From Chenopodium formosanum (taxonomy: Eukaryota; Streptophyta; Magnoliopsida; Caryophyllales; Amaranthaceae), in NCBI GenBank assembly GCA_024500155.1, contig CM044857.1:374501-438500 (forward strand): a stretch of DNA of 64,000 bases. Reading direction: 5' to 3'. A program made the position numbers and the translations under genes. A model generated the notes under the pieces. The model was given only the letters and a program-made list of their open reading frames with translations. It ran no database searches and was not told the origin of the DNA. This document shows positions 11,243-22,116 of this stretch, one piece after another (position 1 is the first letter of the stretch; every line of letters starts with the position of its first letter).

Positions 11243-13416
11243 AATGGCTAAGAATCGTAAGAACGGCAAGAACGCCAACAAAAGTAGCCTTTCCTCTTCG
11301 AGGAAGAGCCCAATGGTGCCGGGGAAAGGTCCACTTTCCACGCCGTCACCTTCTCCATCTCCATCGCCTTCGCCGAGTTGGCCTCCTCAGGAAGGGTAAG
11401 CTTGGAAAGGGCTCCTTCGGAGAAATCTCCATCTCCGTCTCATCATACTTAACAACCGACCAATTCTCGTCATCCGAGTCGGTCAGATGCTAAGAGTCAC
11501 CCTCAAAGAATCCATTCTCGCTCCTAGCCGAGGACTTCTCACATGAGGCCCTCGACGGAAGAGGTGGCAAGAGCCGTGGCCACCCTCATGGCGGTCATGA
11601 AGGCCCAAGATGGCAATATGCCACCACCCCGAGATCGTTCACCTCCTCAGCCGAGACATCTGCGGAGGAGAACTGATCAAGGGGAGGGAGGAAAGCCTCC
11701 TTCTTTCAGAGAGTTGGGGGACAAATGGGAGGAGGACACTTGGAGGACTGAAAGGGAGAGAAAAAGAATCTTCTCATCCCAACTCTCGCAGCTACAAAAG
11801 CAGTAATTCCGCCTTGGCGCGAGTTGACCCTGCTCGCCGAAGCCTTCATGAACGCCTAGGCTCCAGGGAGTTGAGCGTCCATAGTCGCCTCTCCTTTCCA
11901 GAAGGAACCGAGCCTCACCCTGCTTCGTCTCAGCCGAGGACGAAAACCACTTCCACTTCTCTAAGAGGGAGAAGCGAGGTCCCAACGGCTGACCGAAAGG
12001 GAAAGGCCGTAATGGTTCCAACGAGCTCACCCTTCCAGAAATGGATTTTGGAGGAGCATGTGCCGACGGTGAAAATCCTGGCACATATTACATATGATGG
12101 TACTTCGGATCCAAAGGACCACATAGCCTCTTACAAGGGGCACATGTATCTGAACCCCAGGTCCGAAGCTACCCGGTGCAAATATTTCCCAACCACCCTC
12201 AAAGGTGTCGCGCAAGCGTGGATCACCAAGGGGGTAAAGGAAGGCTCGATAATCGATTAAAGCGACCTCTCCAACAAGTTCAAGAGCAAGTTCTCTACGA
12301 CAAACCGCCGAGAGAAGACAACTGCAGAGCTCATGGCCCTACAGCAAGGGGAGACCGAGAGTCTTCGAGACTATTTGACTCGCTTCAGCAAAGAGTCGTC
12401 CGGGATTACGAGTTTGGACCAAGGGCAAGCCATCTTTGCTTTGCAAAACGGGCTACAAGCTGGCAATTCCTCGACTTCATGGTCATGCATCCCCCGCCGA
12501 CCTTGGAGGAAGCCTTGAATGCCTTGGATAAATTCATCCGGGCCGAGGAATGGAACAAAACAAAGACCCACCCCCAAATAGGGGCTGGGAAACCAAAGCA
12601 ACAACATGCTGAAGGCCAAGGCCAGAAGAAAGGGAAGGTGAAAGCCTCAAAACCATCTTTGGCCTCTAAGCCGAAGAAAGACAAGTCTGCCCCACATACA
12701 CGCAGATACGAGTCTTACACTCCTCTCGCCCTTCCTCGCGCAAAGATCTACAGTGTGATGAAGGACGAGCAAAAATACAAGAAGCCGAGGCCACTACCAC
12801 AGTGGCATCAGCAAAAATACAAGGACTGATGGTGTGAGTTCCATGAATCAACAGGACATCACACCGAGGATTGTATCCAGCTGAAAGATCAGATTGAGGA
12901 TATGGTCCGAAAAGGTTACTTATAAAATACCTCGTAGATCACCGCGAGGAAAAGAAAGCTGAGAAAGCCGAGAAAGACTCTCGGCAAGAAATCGATTTCC
13001 CCCGAAAGAACAAGAACCAGGACAAAGAGACTCCTAACATTCTTTCCATTTCGGGAGGAATTAACTCTCAGAGAGAGCAAAAACGTCACTTAAGGGCACT
13101 AACCCATCAAGTGAATAATGCTGACATCTGACCACCTCTGTCTCCGGTGCCGAACCTGACGTTCACAGCCGAAGACTCCCGGGGGGTGACATTCCCCCAT
13201 GAGGATCCACTGGTTTAAATCACAACGGTAGCTAACCACAACGTTTGGCAAACCCTCGTCGACGGTGGCAGTGGCGCGAACATTCTGTTCTGTTCGGCCT
13301 ATAACCATCTGAAGCCGAAGACCAGGCATCTCACTCTGGTACCCTACCCGGTATCGGGATTCAACGGGTCTTTATCCTATCCCGATGGGAAGATAACTCT
13401 TCGCTCTCAAAAGGTT
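11243..13416 (+). pseudogene. Tat gag-protease, frameshifted
   Basis: An ATG at 11243 opens MAKNRKNGKNANKSS, a basic Ser/Pro-rich gag N-terminus that is soon broken. The gag core is clear in two overlapping frames (about 12020-12830): FQKWILEEHVPTVKIL, YDGTSDPKDHI, then LMALQQGETESLRDYLTRF. A zinc-knuckle-like block follows at about 12830-12920 (CEFHESTGHHTEDC, LKDQIEDMVRKGYL). Protease lies at about 13200-13400, with LVDGGSGANILF where Tat elements have a LVDGGSSANIL active-site loop; an Asp is retained. Stops and at least three frameshifts break it (for example the stop at about 12258 in gag and one at 12828). Translation ends abruptly at the junction with the antisense ORF near 13416, where RT should begin. 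Confidence 0.85.
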
Positions 13417-14835
13417 CAGCTACTATAGAGACTTCAGCAGCAGTAGCAGCGGCCTCTTCCTCTTCGAGAGTCAGCTGAAAGAAAGGGTCCCTTTTCTCCC
13501 ACCAACGCCTCTGCTTCAGATAGTTAGCGACACTGGTTATTGTGAACCTCTTTGATTGTAAGGAGAGGGGAAAGTCCTTCGACGGGGTGATCTCTAGTTT
13601 GTTGTTCGTCACAACCCGGCTGACATCAATCCCTAAGCGCCCGTAGTCCACCCCGGCGTTGCCTTCGTGCAACTCTGAAAGACGAAAATCAGATGAATCA
13701 GCAAAAAATAAATAAACGCTGAAAGCACAGACAACAAAGAAAAATAACAAATAAAGTCCTCTGCCCCAGCCGAAGTTTCTTATCGCCTTGGTACTTTCGG
13801 CTGAGGCCGACGACAGCAAGCATATGCTCCTGGAAGATGTAGTGGAAACAGGGTAGCCAAGTCTCAGGCATATAGAACAATCGGCCCGTTCCCCCAGGAT
13901 TCCTCTTCTTGCCGAAGAGTTTTAGTTGAATATAGTTAGGGTCCCTGGCAGCCCCATCTCTTCGGACCAGCCTTTCTCAAGTATCGGGAGACACCGAATA
14001 AATTCGGGTGATCAGCATCGGAGGGCACCCTAACCCAGATCCATTGGCCTCGCCAATCCTTATCCGAAGTATCATTCGGGCACATAGTAAGATGGCCTAT
14101 TACGCTCTCAATACGCCACCACCTAGCACCATGGTCGCCATGATCGCTTTGAAGGTTCGGCACAAGCTTGTGCAGTTTTTTTAAGCAATGCAGGTTCGGC
14201 TCGAGGGCGTAAAAAAGGCACACCCAGAGATATGTCATGACCCTTCGGATACTGACTGGGGTCAATCGACACAAAGAGATCCGGTACTTGTTTAGCACCT
14301 TTACCACGAAAGGGTGCAGAGGAAACTGAAGCCCGTACTGCAGCTGCCAAGTGTATACCCCCACATAACCAGGGGAGGACGATGAATTCGATCTTCAGCT
14401 GTGGGCATTCGGCACCAGTACCCATCTTCTTCCATGATGCCATAGAAGAGCTCAATTTGCTCGGCAAAGCGGTAAGCCGAACCATTATTAACCCACCAGT
14501 CGTAGGGTTCGGACGTCATCAGCCCATAGTTCTGAGTCACGTCATCCCACTCTTCGGCTCTAGGGGGCAAATCCCAAGGTCCTAGAGCTAAGGGTTCGCC
14601 TCGCCCGGAGGTACTAACTCTCCTGTTCCTCGGAGAGGCACCGAAGACAACGACACTACCCTAATTCCTTTGGCAGGAGCCTCTCTCCTCTCCCTAGGAT
14701 GAGGGATTTGCCCACTCAAAGGGGACATCATGTTCAACGGCCCAGCACGCTGAATCTGAGGCTGATGAACCTCCTCCTCACCACCCTCCGCTTCTCTTGG
14801 TCGCCGTCTCTGACCTCTAGCCATTCCGGTCACCA
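13417..14835 (-). pseudogene. Tat antisense ORF (aORF), broken
   Basis: On the minus strand a basic start (MARGQRRRPREAE, ATG near 14825) leads to a Pro/Arg-rich stretch, then EEWDDVTQNYGLM, EPYDWWVNNGSAYRF, QLQYGLQFPLHPFVV, ISLCRLTPVSIRRVMTYLW, ARWWRIESVIGHLTMCPN, DWRGQWIWVRVP and GVSRYLRKAGPKRWG. The last blocks form the domain common to plant proteins annotated as putative plant transposon or gag-like proteins, which is known from Tat aORFs. Frameshifts occur near 14365 and in the middle, and an A/T-rich intron-like gap with GT/AG-like borders lies near 13690-13770. Its role is unknown in the family. It is read from the opposite strand to gag, so it would need its own promoter, probably in 14840-15350. 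Confidence 0.7.
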
Positions 14836-15359
14836 GAATATCGAAGAAAGCAAAAAAGGGGAAATATCGAAAGAGCAAGGGTAACCCAGAAATCAACCAA
14901 AACTGAAGAAAATTCGGGAAAAATTACCTTTATCTGAAGCGGAATTCGCCGATCTATGAGTTTGGGGCAACGAATTTGCGTTTCTGGGGCTAAATCTCAG
15001 CCAATGAGCGGAAATCGGAAGTACAAGGACGCGCTGTGGAAGTTTTTTGTGAATTCAAGTGTTTGGCAACGAAATGAGGAGAGAGAAAAGGGCAACCGAC
15101 TTAAATATTTCCTAAAAAGGAAGTTCTGGGAGTCCGCGCCATTAATCCCCCACTAACTCACTCTAAATAACCGTTAAACACCATTCACTCCATTAAACCG
15201 TCCACTAATCCTTCCCACTTCCCTAATTACTCTCCAAATAGCAGTTATTCATCAATAACTGTCCAATTTAAATTTTTAATTAAACCATTTACTTCCCTCC
15301 ATTTCTTGCAAGTCAAAACCCGACCCGTCATGCTTCCAAATCGGGTCTGGGAGGCAAGT

Positions 15360-15775
15360 TGTTTGGGTCCAATTTACTCCAATTGGGCCAGTCCATAAAT
15401 GGTTCAATATCAAAGCTCAAGGTCAAGGTTCAACCCTCCAATCCATGCCAAGTCAGTCAAAGGCCCAATCAACGTGGCAAGCCCACTTGATTCAAGGCCC
15501 ACATTCTCCCTTATGTCAAGGTATAAATACATTCGATCTTCTCTACATTCATTCACTTAGAGCCCCAAGTAATTAATACTCTTGCATAGTTTTCTCTCTC
15601 TTAACGCTGTATTGACTTCGGCATCGGAGGGGTCTTCCTCGGCACAACCCCCGAGGCCAGTTTACATGTGTTTGCCGTGCAGGAAATCCTCGGCCCAGCC
15701 ATCACTGGACCGAGTTCAATCTTCAGTCCACCAGGAAGGACCTATCCGAAGGTCCCATTGTTTTCACCCGAAACA
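15360..15775 (+). repeat. 3' LTR of the Tat element
   Basis: It starts TGTTTGGGTCC at 15360 and ends CCCGAAACA at 15775, an imperfect terminal inverted repeat (TGTTTGGG against TGTTTCGGG). A purine-rich tract (gggtctgggaggcaag) precedes it. Length is 416 bp. It carries a TATA box (ggtataaata near 15520). Expected target duplication on the right is agtgt (15776-15780); the left copy is destroyed. Confidence 0.85.
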
Positions 15776-15852
15776 AGTGTAATTAGTGTTTTATTTATAA
15801 TTTCGTAACTTTTTACGATTTTCAAATGTAAATCTAATGCTTATATGTAGTA

Positions 15853-16095
15853 CTCCCTCTGTTTTTTTTTAAATACATCACTTGAGTTTTCACACTTGTC
15901 GAGACACAACTTTGACCATTAATATCTAGTAAAAATTATAACAAAATTATATTATGATAGTAGACATTGTAACAAATCCAACAATATATTACATGACCAT
16001 ATTTATAAATTATATAGTAGTGAAAAAATTAAGTCAAATATAACATATGAATAGTGCAAATTCTCAAGTGATACATTTAAAAAAAAACGGAGGAG
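15853..16095. mobile_element. Stowaway-type MITE (Tc1/mariner group), 243 bp
   Basis: Terminal inverted repeats read CTCCCTCTGTTTTTTTTT at the left and the complement of AAAAAAACGGAGGAG at the right, and continue inward (aaatacatcacttgag against ctcaagtgatacattt). TA dinucleotides at 15851-15852 and 16096-16097 form the target duplication. CTCCCTCYGT is the established Stowaway terminus. It has no coding capacity. It lies about 300 bp upstream of the CDKB2 TATA region. Confidence 0.9.
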
Positions 16096-16375
16096 TATAA
16101 CATTTTCCATTACGAAAATATGAGATGAACTGATTATCTTTGTTTAGTTTGTTACGAAACTGTCATTTAATTTGCACTTTTTGTTTACGTGGTTGACGAC
16201 TAAAAAACTTGATTATTTTTGGACAAACCACACAATTTATTTGATTCTTTTTTGGCTTAATGGATCATCAGTATGGAACATATGGGCTTATTATATGGAT
16301 CCAGTCCAACATGACAACGAAATTTTCATTTCCCCCTACATTTCTGCCCCCCATTTTTGAATTTCGAAAATAGAG

Positions 16376-16424
16376 CCGTTACATTTTGGGGGAAAAAGAA
16401 CCTGGTTAACGGTTTATATATAAT
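16376..16424 (+). promoter_or_regulatory. CDKB2 promoter: two AACGG (MSA-like) cores and a TATA box
   Basis: An inverted core (ccgtt, 16376-16380) and a forward core in ggttaacggttt (aacgg, 16408-16412) are followed directly by tttatatataat (16413-16424), about 130 bp before the ATG. AACGG is the core of the mitosis-specific activator element bound by three-repeat MYB proteins in plants. CDKB2 genes are known to be expressed at G2/M, so finding such sites here fits. The full MSA consensus is only partly matched. Confidence 0.6.
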
Positions 16425-16550
16425 TGATCTAATATTCGTAACAACGCTCCTCACTGAAAATTGGGGCATTTTCTCAAAGTTTAGGGTTTGTTTTTTCTGA
16501 AATCAAAAAAATTGATCATCTGATCTGGTAAGAGAGAGAAATTCAAAAAA

Positions 16551-18518
16551 ATGGAAGCAGCAGGAGGAGGAGAGAAGATAGCATTGTCCGCCATGGATGC
16601 ATTTGAGAAGCTTGAGAAGGTTGGAGAAGGTACTTATGGCAAAGTTTATCGAGCCAGAGAGAAAGCTACTGGTAAAATTGTTGCTCTTAAGAAAACTCGT
16701 CTTCATGAAGATGATGAAGGTGTTCCTCCCACCACTCTTCGCGAAGTTTCTTTGCTTCGTATGCTTTCTCGCGATTCGCATGTTGTCAGGTTTTTCTTTC
16801 TCTCTCTTAATCATTTCTATTTTCAATTTAGGGTATCCACTTTATGATTGTTCGATTTTTTTTTTAATTGGGGTTTTCTTAGGGTTTCACATGTTTTGAT
16901 CAGAAATTTGATTTGATTCATCATTTTCGTTTGATTTTTCTAGGGTTTTTTTAGTTGGTGTTTTTTTGATGAAGTGTGTGTGGTTTTGATTGAATTTTTC
17001 CAACTGCTGCTTCAATTTAGGGTTTCCAATTTACAAATTACTTGCTTGAATTTCGATTGATTTGAATGATTCTGCTGTATTCTGTAATTGGAATTCTTAT
17101 TGAAGTGCTGGTTTGATCGTCAATTGTTTTTAGAGATTCAGTGGATAATATATGGTTTTGAAGGGATTCCTGGTTTTGCGTTGATGTTATATAGGTTGTT
17201 GGATGTGAAACAAGGGCAAAACAAAGAGGGGAAGACTGTTTTGTACCTGGTGTTTGAGTACATGGACACTGATCTTAAGAAATACATCCGTAGCTTCCGT
17301 AATACCGGGGATACCGTCCCTCCTCCGATCATCAAGGTATACTATTATCCCATGGAATAATTCTGAGAAATATATCGTCTAATTTAATTGATTAGTGTTT
17401 TGAAGTTGTTCAATTTTATGGTTTTGATTGAGGATTGTGTGGGTTGATGCAGAGTTTGATGTACCAACTGTGTAAAGGTGTTGCTTTCTGCCATGGTCAT
17501 GGTGTCATTCACAGGTATCCAATCGTCGTCTTTTTTTTTTGTGTTCCACAATTCATTTACTGTCATTATGTTACTATAAGTGTGTATCTTTGCCCCCCTT
17601 ATGTATGAATGATCTCATTTACTGTCATTCATGTTGTGTAGGGATCTTAAGCCACACAATCTGTTGATGGATCGTAAAACTACGACACTCAAGATAGCTG
17701 ATTTAGGTCTTGCTCGAGCATTTGTCATTCCCATCAAGAAGTACACCCATGAGGTACTTGATTTATGTTGTTTGTTTACTTGCAGAACTTCTGTGATGTG
17801 TTCTGGTTTTGAAAGAGTTGCACAATTTTGGAGATTGACATAGATGATTATTGATATGAACCTTACTTTGTGAAATTGCAGATCTTGACTTTGTGGTACC
17901 GAGCTCCGGAAGTTCTCCTGGGTGCTACACACTATTCTTGTGGTGTTGACATGTGGTCCGTTGGTTGTATCTTCGGTATGATCTTGTGTCCAATAATCTT
18001 TTCCTTTTACACTAGCTGTGAAACCAACCACTTATTGTTGAATGTTTATAAATGGCAGCTGAGCTCGTGAACAATCAAGCTCTCTTCTGTGGAGACTCTG
18101 AGCTGCAGCAACTCCTTCACATTTTCAGGTCTGTTGTGCACTTCTTCTCTCAATTTTAGCTGAAGAAGTATGTGGCTAATCCTCTTGTAACTGCAAATTA
18201 CAGGTTGTTGGGTACCCCAAATGAGCACATATGGCCAGGAGTGACCAAATTGAAGGACTGGCACGAATACCCTCAATGGAACCCCAAAGACATCTCATCG
18301 GCTGTCCCCGGATTGGACAAAGACGGACTTGACCTGCTATCTGTAAGTATAGAATTTGAGCGTTCTCTGTTTCGATTTTAGTCCTCATTTGTTTATGATT
18401 CTTACGAAATGATACTGTCTTTCAGAAAATGCTGATCTATGAGCCATCCAAGAGGATCTCAGCCAAGAAAGCTATGGAGCACCCTTACTTTGATGACCTG
18501 GACAAGACCCATCTGTAG
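16551..18518 (+). CDS. CDKB2: Cyclin-dependent kinase B2 (PPTTLRE type), 8 exons
   Basis: Plant-specific mitotic Ser/Thr kinase acting with cyclins at G2/M. Exons: 16551-16789, 17195-17336, 17453-17514, 17642-17753, 17882-17975, 18059-18128, 18204-18342, 18426-18518; all introns are GT-AG and the sum is 951 nt (316 residues), the normal family length. Visible motifs: glycine loop GEGTYGKVYRA, catalytic Lys in VALKK, cyclin-binding helix PPTTLRE (CDKB1 has PPTALRE, so this is B2), HRDLKPHN, DLGLARAF, activation-loop YTHEILTLWYRAPE, and the end AMEHPYFDDL. The start is preceded in frame by 5'-UTR and a second Met lies at residue 15. No mutation of a key residue is seen. It is flanked by a MITE upstream and by a PIF/Harbinger cluster starting about 450 bp downstream. 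Likely functional. Confidence 0.97.
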
Positions 18519-18963
18519 GAGCATATGATTCTCAGTTTTCTGTTGTCTGCTTTAGCTGCTCCCCCTTACCGAGACAGTCTTAGATTGCTTCTCTCAAGCA
18601 TCATTACTTGCAACTAGCTCTAGTACTAAACGGGTTTGGTTTTAAAACCTTGTATCACATCTTAGTTTATCTGTAATGCCTAACGATTGGGTCATTTCCT
18701 GCACTCTTAGGATTCATTTGACTGCAATGTAGCAGGATATTCCGTACATGTTCTTGGAGATAAACAAATTCATGTTCTTGTGTGATAATCGTTCAATGTT
18801 TACTAGGTTTACAATTTGTCTGCTGCCCAGATATACCTCTTTTCAAACAAAACAATTCCAAGTTTTCACTACATTTGTACCCTGACATGATTCCCGCAAC
18901 CAAGTTTTCAAACAAAACCAGATATACGCCTCTTCGATTAATGTAGATATGATTAATACATTA
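18519..18963 (+). other. CDKB2 3'-UTR and downstream spacer
   Basis: About 445 bp following the CDKB2 stop. Candidate polyadenylation-like signals are AT-rich stretches near 18760-18790 (gataaacaaa, tgtgataatc). A short phrase (aagttttca, acaaaac-a, gatatac) is repeated at about 18825-18870 and 18900-18930. No gene is seen. Confidence 0.5.
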
Positions 18964-19316
18964 TAGCAGCCAACATTAAGTGCTATAGTCTCCTAATAAG
19001 TTACCGTTAACAAATTACAGCCGTTTTAAAATTTTAAGTCACAAAAATTATGTCACCATTTAGCTTGTGACAAGTGTCACTCTTTAAATGTAAAAGTTTC
19101 CGTTGCCTTTGGCATTTTCTGCCAATAATGCTGGTTTTGTTTTTTTGTTTTTTTTTTCTTTTTCTTTTGTTTTTTGGTTCATCTTTTGGCTCGTGGGACG
19201 AAGAGTGTTTTTTCTTTCCATAGAAAGGAATTGGTGTGATCCTATTACTAACAAGATATTTTTACAATTTCTTACATTCACGAGGAAGAGGAAGATTTTC
19301 ATTGATGATGGTGCTC
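18964..19316. mobile_element. Internally deleted PIF/Harbinger (Tourist-like) derivative
   Basis: About 320 bp (from near 18996) match the right-terminal 355 bp of the full Harbinger element (22307-22662) in the same orientation: aagttaccgttaacaa, agccgttttaaa, aagtcacaaaaa, gtgacaagtgtcac, then a T-rich tract, a CGTGGG, ctttccat/aca-aaagg and finally g(g/a)tg(g/-)tgctc. The left end (ccaacattaag after ttatagcag) resembles the left end of the full element (gacaccaacattcaag). So it looks like left tip plus right end with the coding part removed. TTA lies at the left edge and TAA at the right. Confidence 0.65.
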
Positions 19317-19854
19317 TAATTCAAGCTTGATCCTCTCCCTTACCAACTGACACCATTTAAATTCATGTTTTTTCCTCTCTTAGACACCAACATTCAAGAG
19401 TAAACAACAATCCTTTCCCAATTTCCCTCTCCTTTCCTCCACTTGACGCATCATACTATCTTTCTTTCACTTCACTTCCCACTATCTCCATCCTTTTACT
19501 TATCCTCTTTCTTAAATATTTCCAACATCAAAGAGTATTCTTTCCCAAATACTCTCTCCTATTTACATATACCCCACCATATATTCTCTCTCCTATTTAC
19601 ACACTTAATTATTATTTTAGTTTGTAAAATAGGTTTATTATTATTATTATTATTATATTATTAATTTAACAAAAATACGTCAACTAATACATTTTCACAT
19701 TAATATAAAAAATTAGTAAAATACGAAATACATGAATTAAAAGACATATTTTAAAAATGTGAAATACACGGATGAAAATAAGCAACGAAAATAACACACA
19801 TAATTTAAAATTATTTAAATGCTAATTTTCAACCGAGCTCCTTGACCTTGCCCA

Positions 19855-20705
19855 TTAATGCTCAACCAAGTCGTTTTTTAATACCTCATGAACTTGTCTA
19901 TCGTGAATCTCCCCTCTTAAAGCTATCAATCTACTAAAATTATCAGAATTATACTGCCCAAAAGTTACGGTAAATGTTGTTGCATTTCTGGTTGAGGACG
20001 ACCCTGGCATATTTTTAGGCTGTTCTTGGGCGAATTCAAGTGGATCTTTATAGTTTAAATATGTATCACGCTCGTCTTCAACTATCATGTTGTGGATGAT
20101 GATGCAAGTCATCATGATTTTTCACATCAACTCTACACTTCATGCCAAAGCTGGCTTCCTAATTATTGCAAACCGAGCTTGTAACACACTAAATGCACGC
20201 TCAACATCCTTTCTAGCACTCTCTTGACGTGTAGTGAACAATTTATCCTTTAAGGTTTGCGGGACTGCAATAGCGTCTATGAATGCCGACCATTTTGGAT
20301 AAATCCCATCTTTGAGATAATATCCTTTGTTGTAATTATTTCCGTTAACAGTGAACAGAACTTGTGGAGCACGATTATTTATTATATCATCAAACACCGG
20401 AGAACGTTGAAGTATATTAATGTCATTGCAGGATCCATGCGTCCCAAAGAAGGCGTGCCAAATCCATAAATCCTTGGAAGTAATCGCTTCTAATATAACA
20501 GTTGCCGTTTTAGATCTTCCTTGATACATTCCTTTCCATCCAGCTGGACAATTTTTCCAGACCCAATGCATGCAATTAATGCTGCCCAACATGCCAGGGA
20601 AACCTCTATCCTCCCCTTCTCTAAGGAGGCGTTGGATATCTTCCAATGTTGTCTTGCGAAGGTACTCAGTTGCAAATTGAGCAATTACTCTGTCGTAATA
20701 ACATT
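19855..20705 (-). pseudogene. Harbinger DDE transposase, truncated and catalytically dead
   Basis: The frame reads EYLRKTTLEDIQRLLREGE, then GFPGMLGSINCMHWVWKN, where the family has GMLGSIDCMHW: the first catalytic Asp is Asn. GTHGSCNDINILQRSPVF keeps the second Asp. ARKDVERAFSVLQARFAI keeps the Glu. Two in-frame TGA codons (20140-20142 and about 20116-20118) separate this from IIIHNMIVEDERD and the C-terminus ending NDLVEH. About the first hundred residues of a normal transposase (the N-terminal helix-turn-helix part) are missing; 20706-20890 is non-coding. So the copy has a missense, two nonsense changes and an N-terminal loss. Confidence 0.9.
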
Positions 20706-20894
20706 CTATTAATACGTAGAAATTACATTCATATTAAAAAGGTACATTGACAATAAATTTGCAAAGTTACAATAATAATAAAACATACAACTCATAATCG
20801 TAATAACAAATCATGATTACTCGGTACAATCAGGTAAATTAAATCAAATCGAAAATCTACTACTGAATTCATCTCTAAGTTTCTTATACATTTC

Positions 20895-22116
20895 TTATTC
20901 AACTTCATCAAGAACGGGCTTCTGTATTAATCTTTCTAACATTCTAAACTTCATGGCCTCGTCCTTTTGCCTTTTCTTTTCTTCAACTTGTGCTTTTTTA
21001 ATTTCATCTCTTTCCTTCAACTGATCCAGAAGTCGCCCACCCAAATCATTCAACTTATCACCAACTTCGTTAAAATTTGTATTTAACGCTTCAAGATTTA
21101 TACTTGAAGATAAAGTAGTAGATGCTTTACCTTTCATCTTTGTTTGTTTTATGCCAGCAAGTCTTTTACCTCTTCCTCCAACCTCGGATGGTGAATCAGG
21201 TTGTGATCTTTTACCGCTTCCCCCACTTTCGGTTGACGTTTGTTGGCCACCGGGTAACATATTCGATTGATCTTTGGCCAAAGATAGATTCCATTTCGGA
21301 TATTTTCTCAATTCCTCAAAACAGTGCAATAAACAAAACATCTTGTTGTTAGTTGAGTAATAATCTTTGTGAGCAAATTTCTCCAAATTTTGCTCGGACT
21401 CACCACTACCCTTGGTTCGATAATGATACCCATATGCATCTACCAATTTACTACAATGTAAATTGATATGATCCTAGCGATTTTGCATAGATTTAATGTT
21501 TCTTACCTTTATTTCATCGGGGTTTTCTATTCTAGAACGTTCATAGCGGTTATAGATGTCAACCCATAACCCACTTCTCTTTGTCTTGGTTCCTCTCACT
21601 ACGTCACCCCCTGCGTTTATGTAGGCCGATACAAGTGCTTTGTCTTCAGCTATGCTCCATGATTGGTTTTTTCTTTGCCCGGTGGTGTTGACATTTTGTT
21701 CGGAAACAATTTCGACATCAACATCGTTAATGTCTTCTAGATGTTGCGCCCCCACTAATTGTTCCACATGTTCATCACCACTCTCCTCTATTGGAGTTGC
21801 ATTGCTACCACCAAAACCTCCCGGTGATTGATCCATGTTCTGAGTGAAATGTTCAAAAATGGGAAAACCCGGCATATTACCAAGAGATTGTTGAGATGAC
21901 GAGCTACTTTGAGGAAAAGGGAAAGAAGGTTGATATTGTGGAATATTATTGACATTTATTGGTCTTGATTGACTATTAAACTATTGCAAAGCAGCTTGAA
22001 AATAAGGATTACTCAATAAATTTGGGTCAAAAAGGAGGATTATTTTGATTATATTGAAAGTTTGGATTATTTGGAAAATTCATATTATTCCCGTAATTTG
22101 AATTATTACGATCCAT
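20895..22116 (-). pseudogene. Harbinger ORF1, Myb/SANT-like DNA-binding protein
   Basis: The ATG at 22116 opens MDRNNSNYGNNMNFPNN, an Asn-rich start. A frameshift near 22030 is needed to join PNLLSNPYFQAALQ and the Gln/Ser-rich run PFPQSSSSSQQSLGNMPGF. The SANT-like core is RKNQSWSIAEDKALVSAYIN (about 21690-21630), then SGLWVDIYNRYER and KVRNIKSMQNR. A TAG at about 21474 replaces the Trp expected there. The frame continues with EELRKYPKWNLSLAKD and a charged helical tail (KERDEIKKAQVEEKKRQKDE) to LDEVE at 20895. In this superfamily ORF1 helps the transposase bind DNA and enter the nucleus. Confidence 0.8.

Larger units (their letters stand above)
10815..15775 (+). mobile_element. Non-autonomous Tat-type Ty3/gypsy element with antisense ORF
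   Basis: Two LTR copies in direct orientation (10815-11170 and 15360-15775) enclose a PBS-like site, gag, protease and, in reverse orientation, an extra ORF close to the 3' LTR. Reverse transcriptase, RNase H and integrase are absent: the protease reading stops near 13416 and the antisense ORF begins at once. Additional ORFs in antisense between pol and the 3' LTR are established for the Tat lineage (Retand/Ogre group). The LTR copies differ by many substitutions and small indels over 356 bp, so insertion is old. The element would need a helper for mobilisation. Confidence 0.85.

Noticed and set aside
11677..12215. Minus-strand ORFs over the Tat gag
   Set aside because: Opposite-strand shadows of gag; the gag blocks explain the open frames.
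17615..18031. Minus-strand ORF of 138 residues inside CDKB2
   Set aside because: It spans exons and introns of CDKB2 on the other strand and has no domain.
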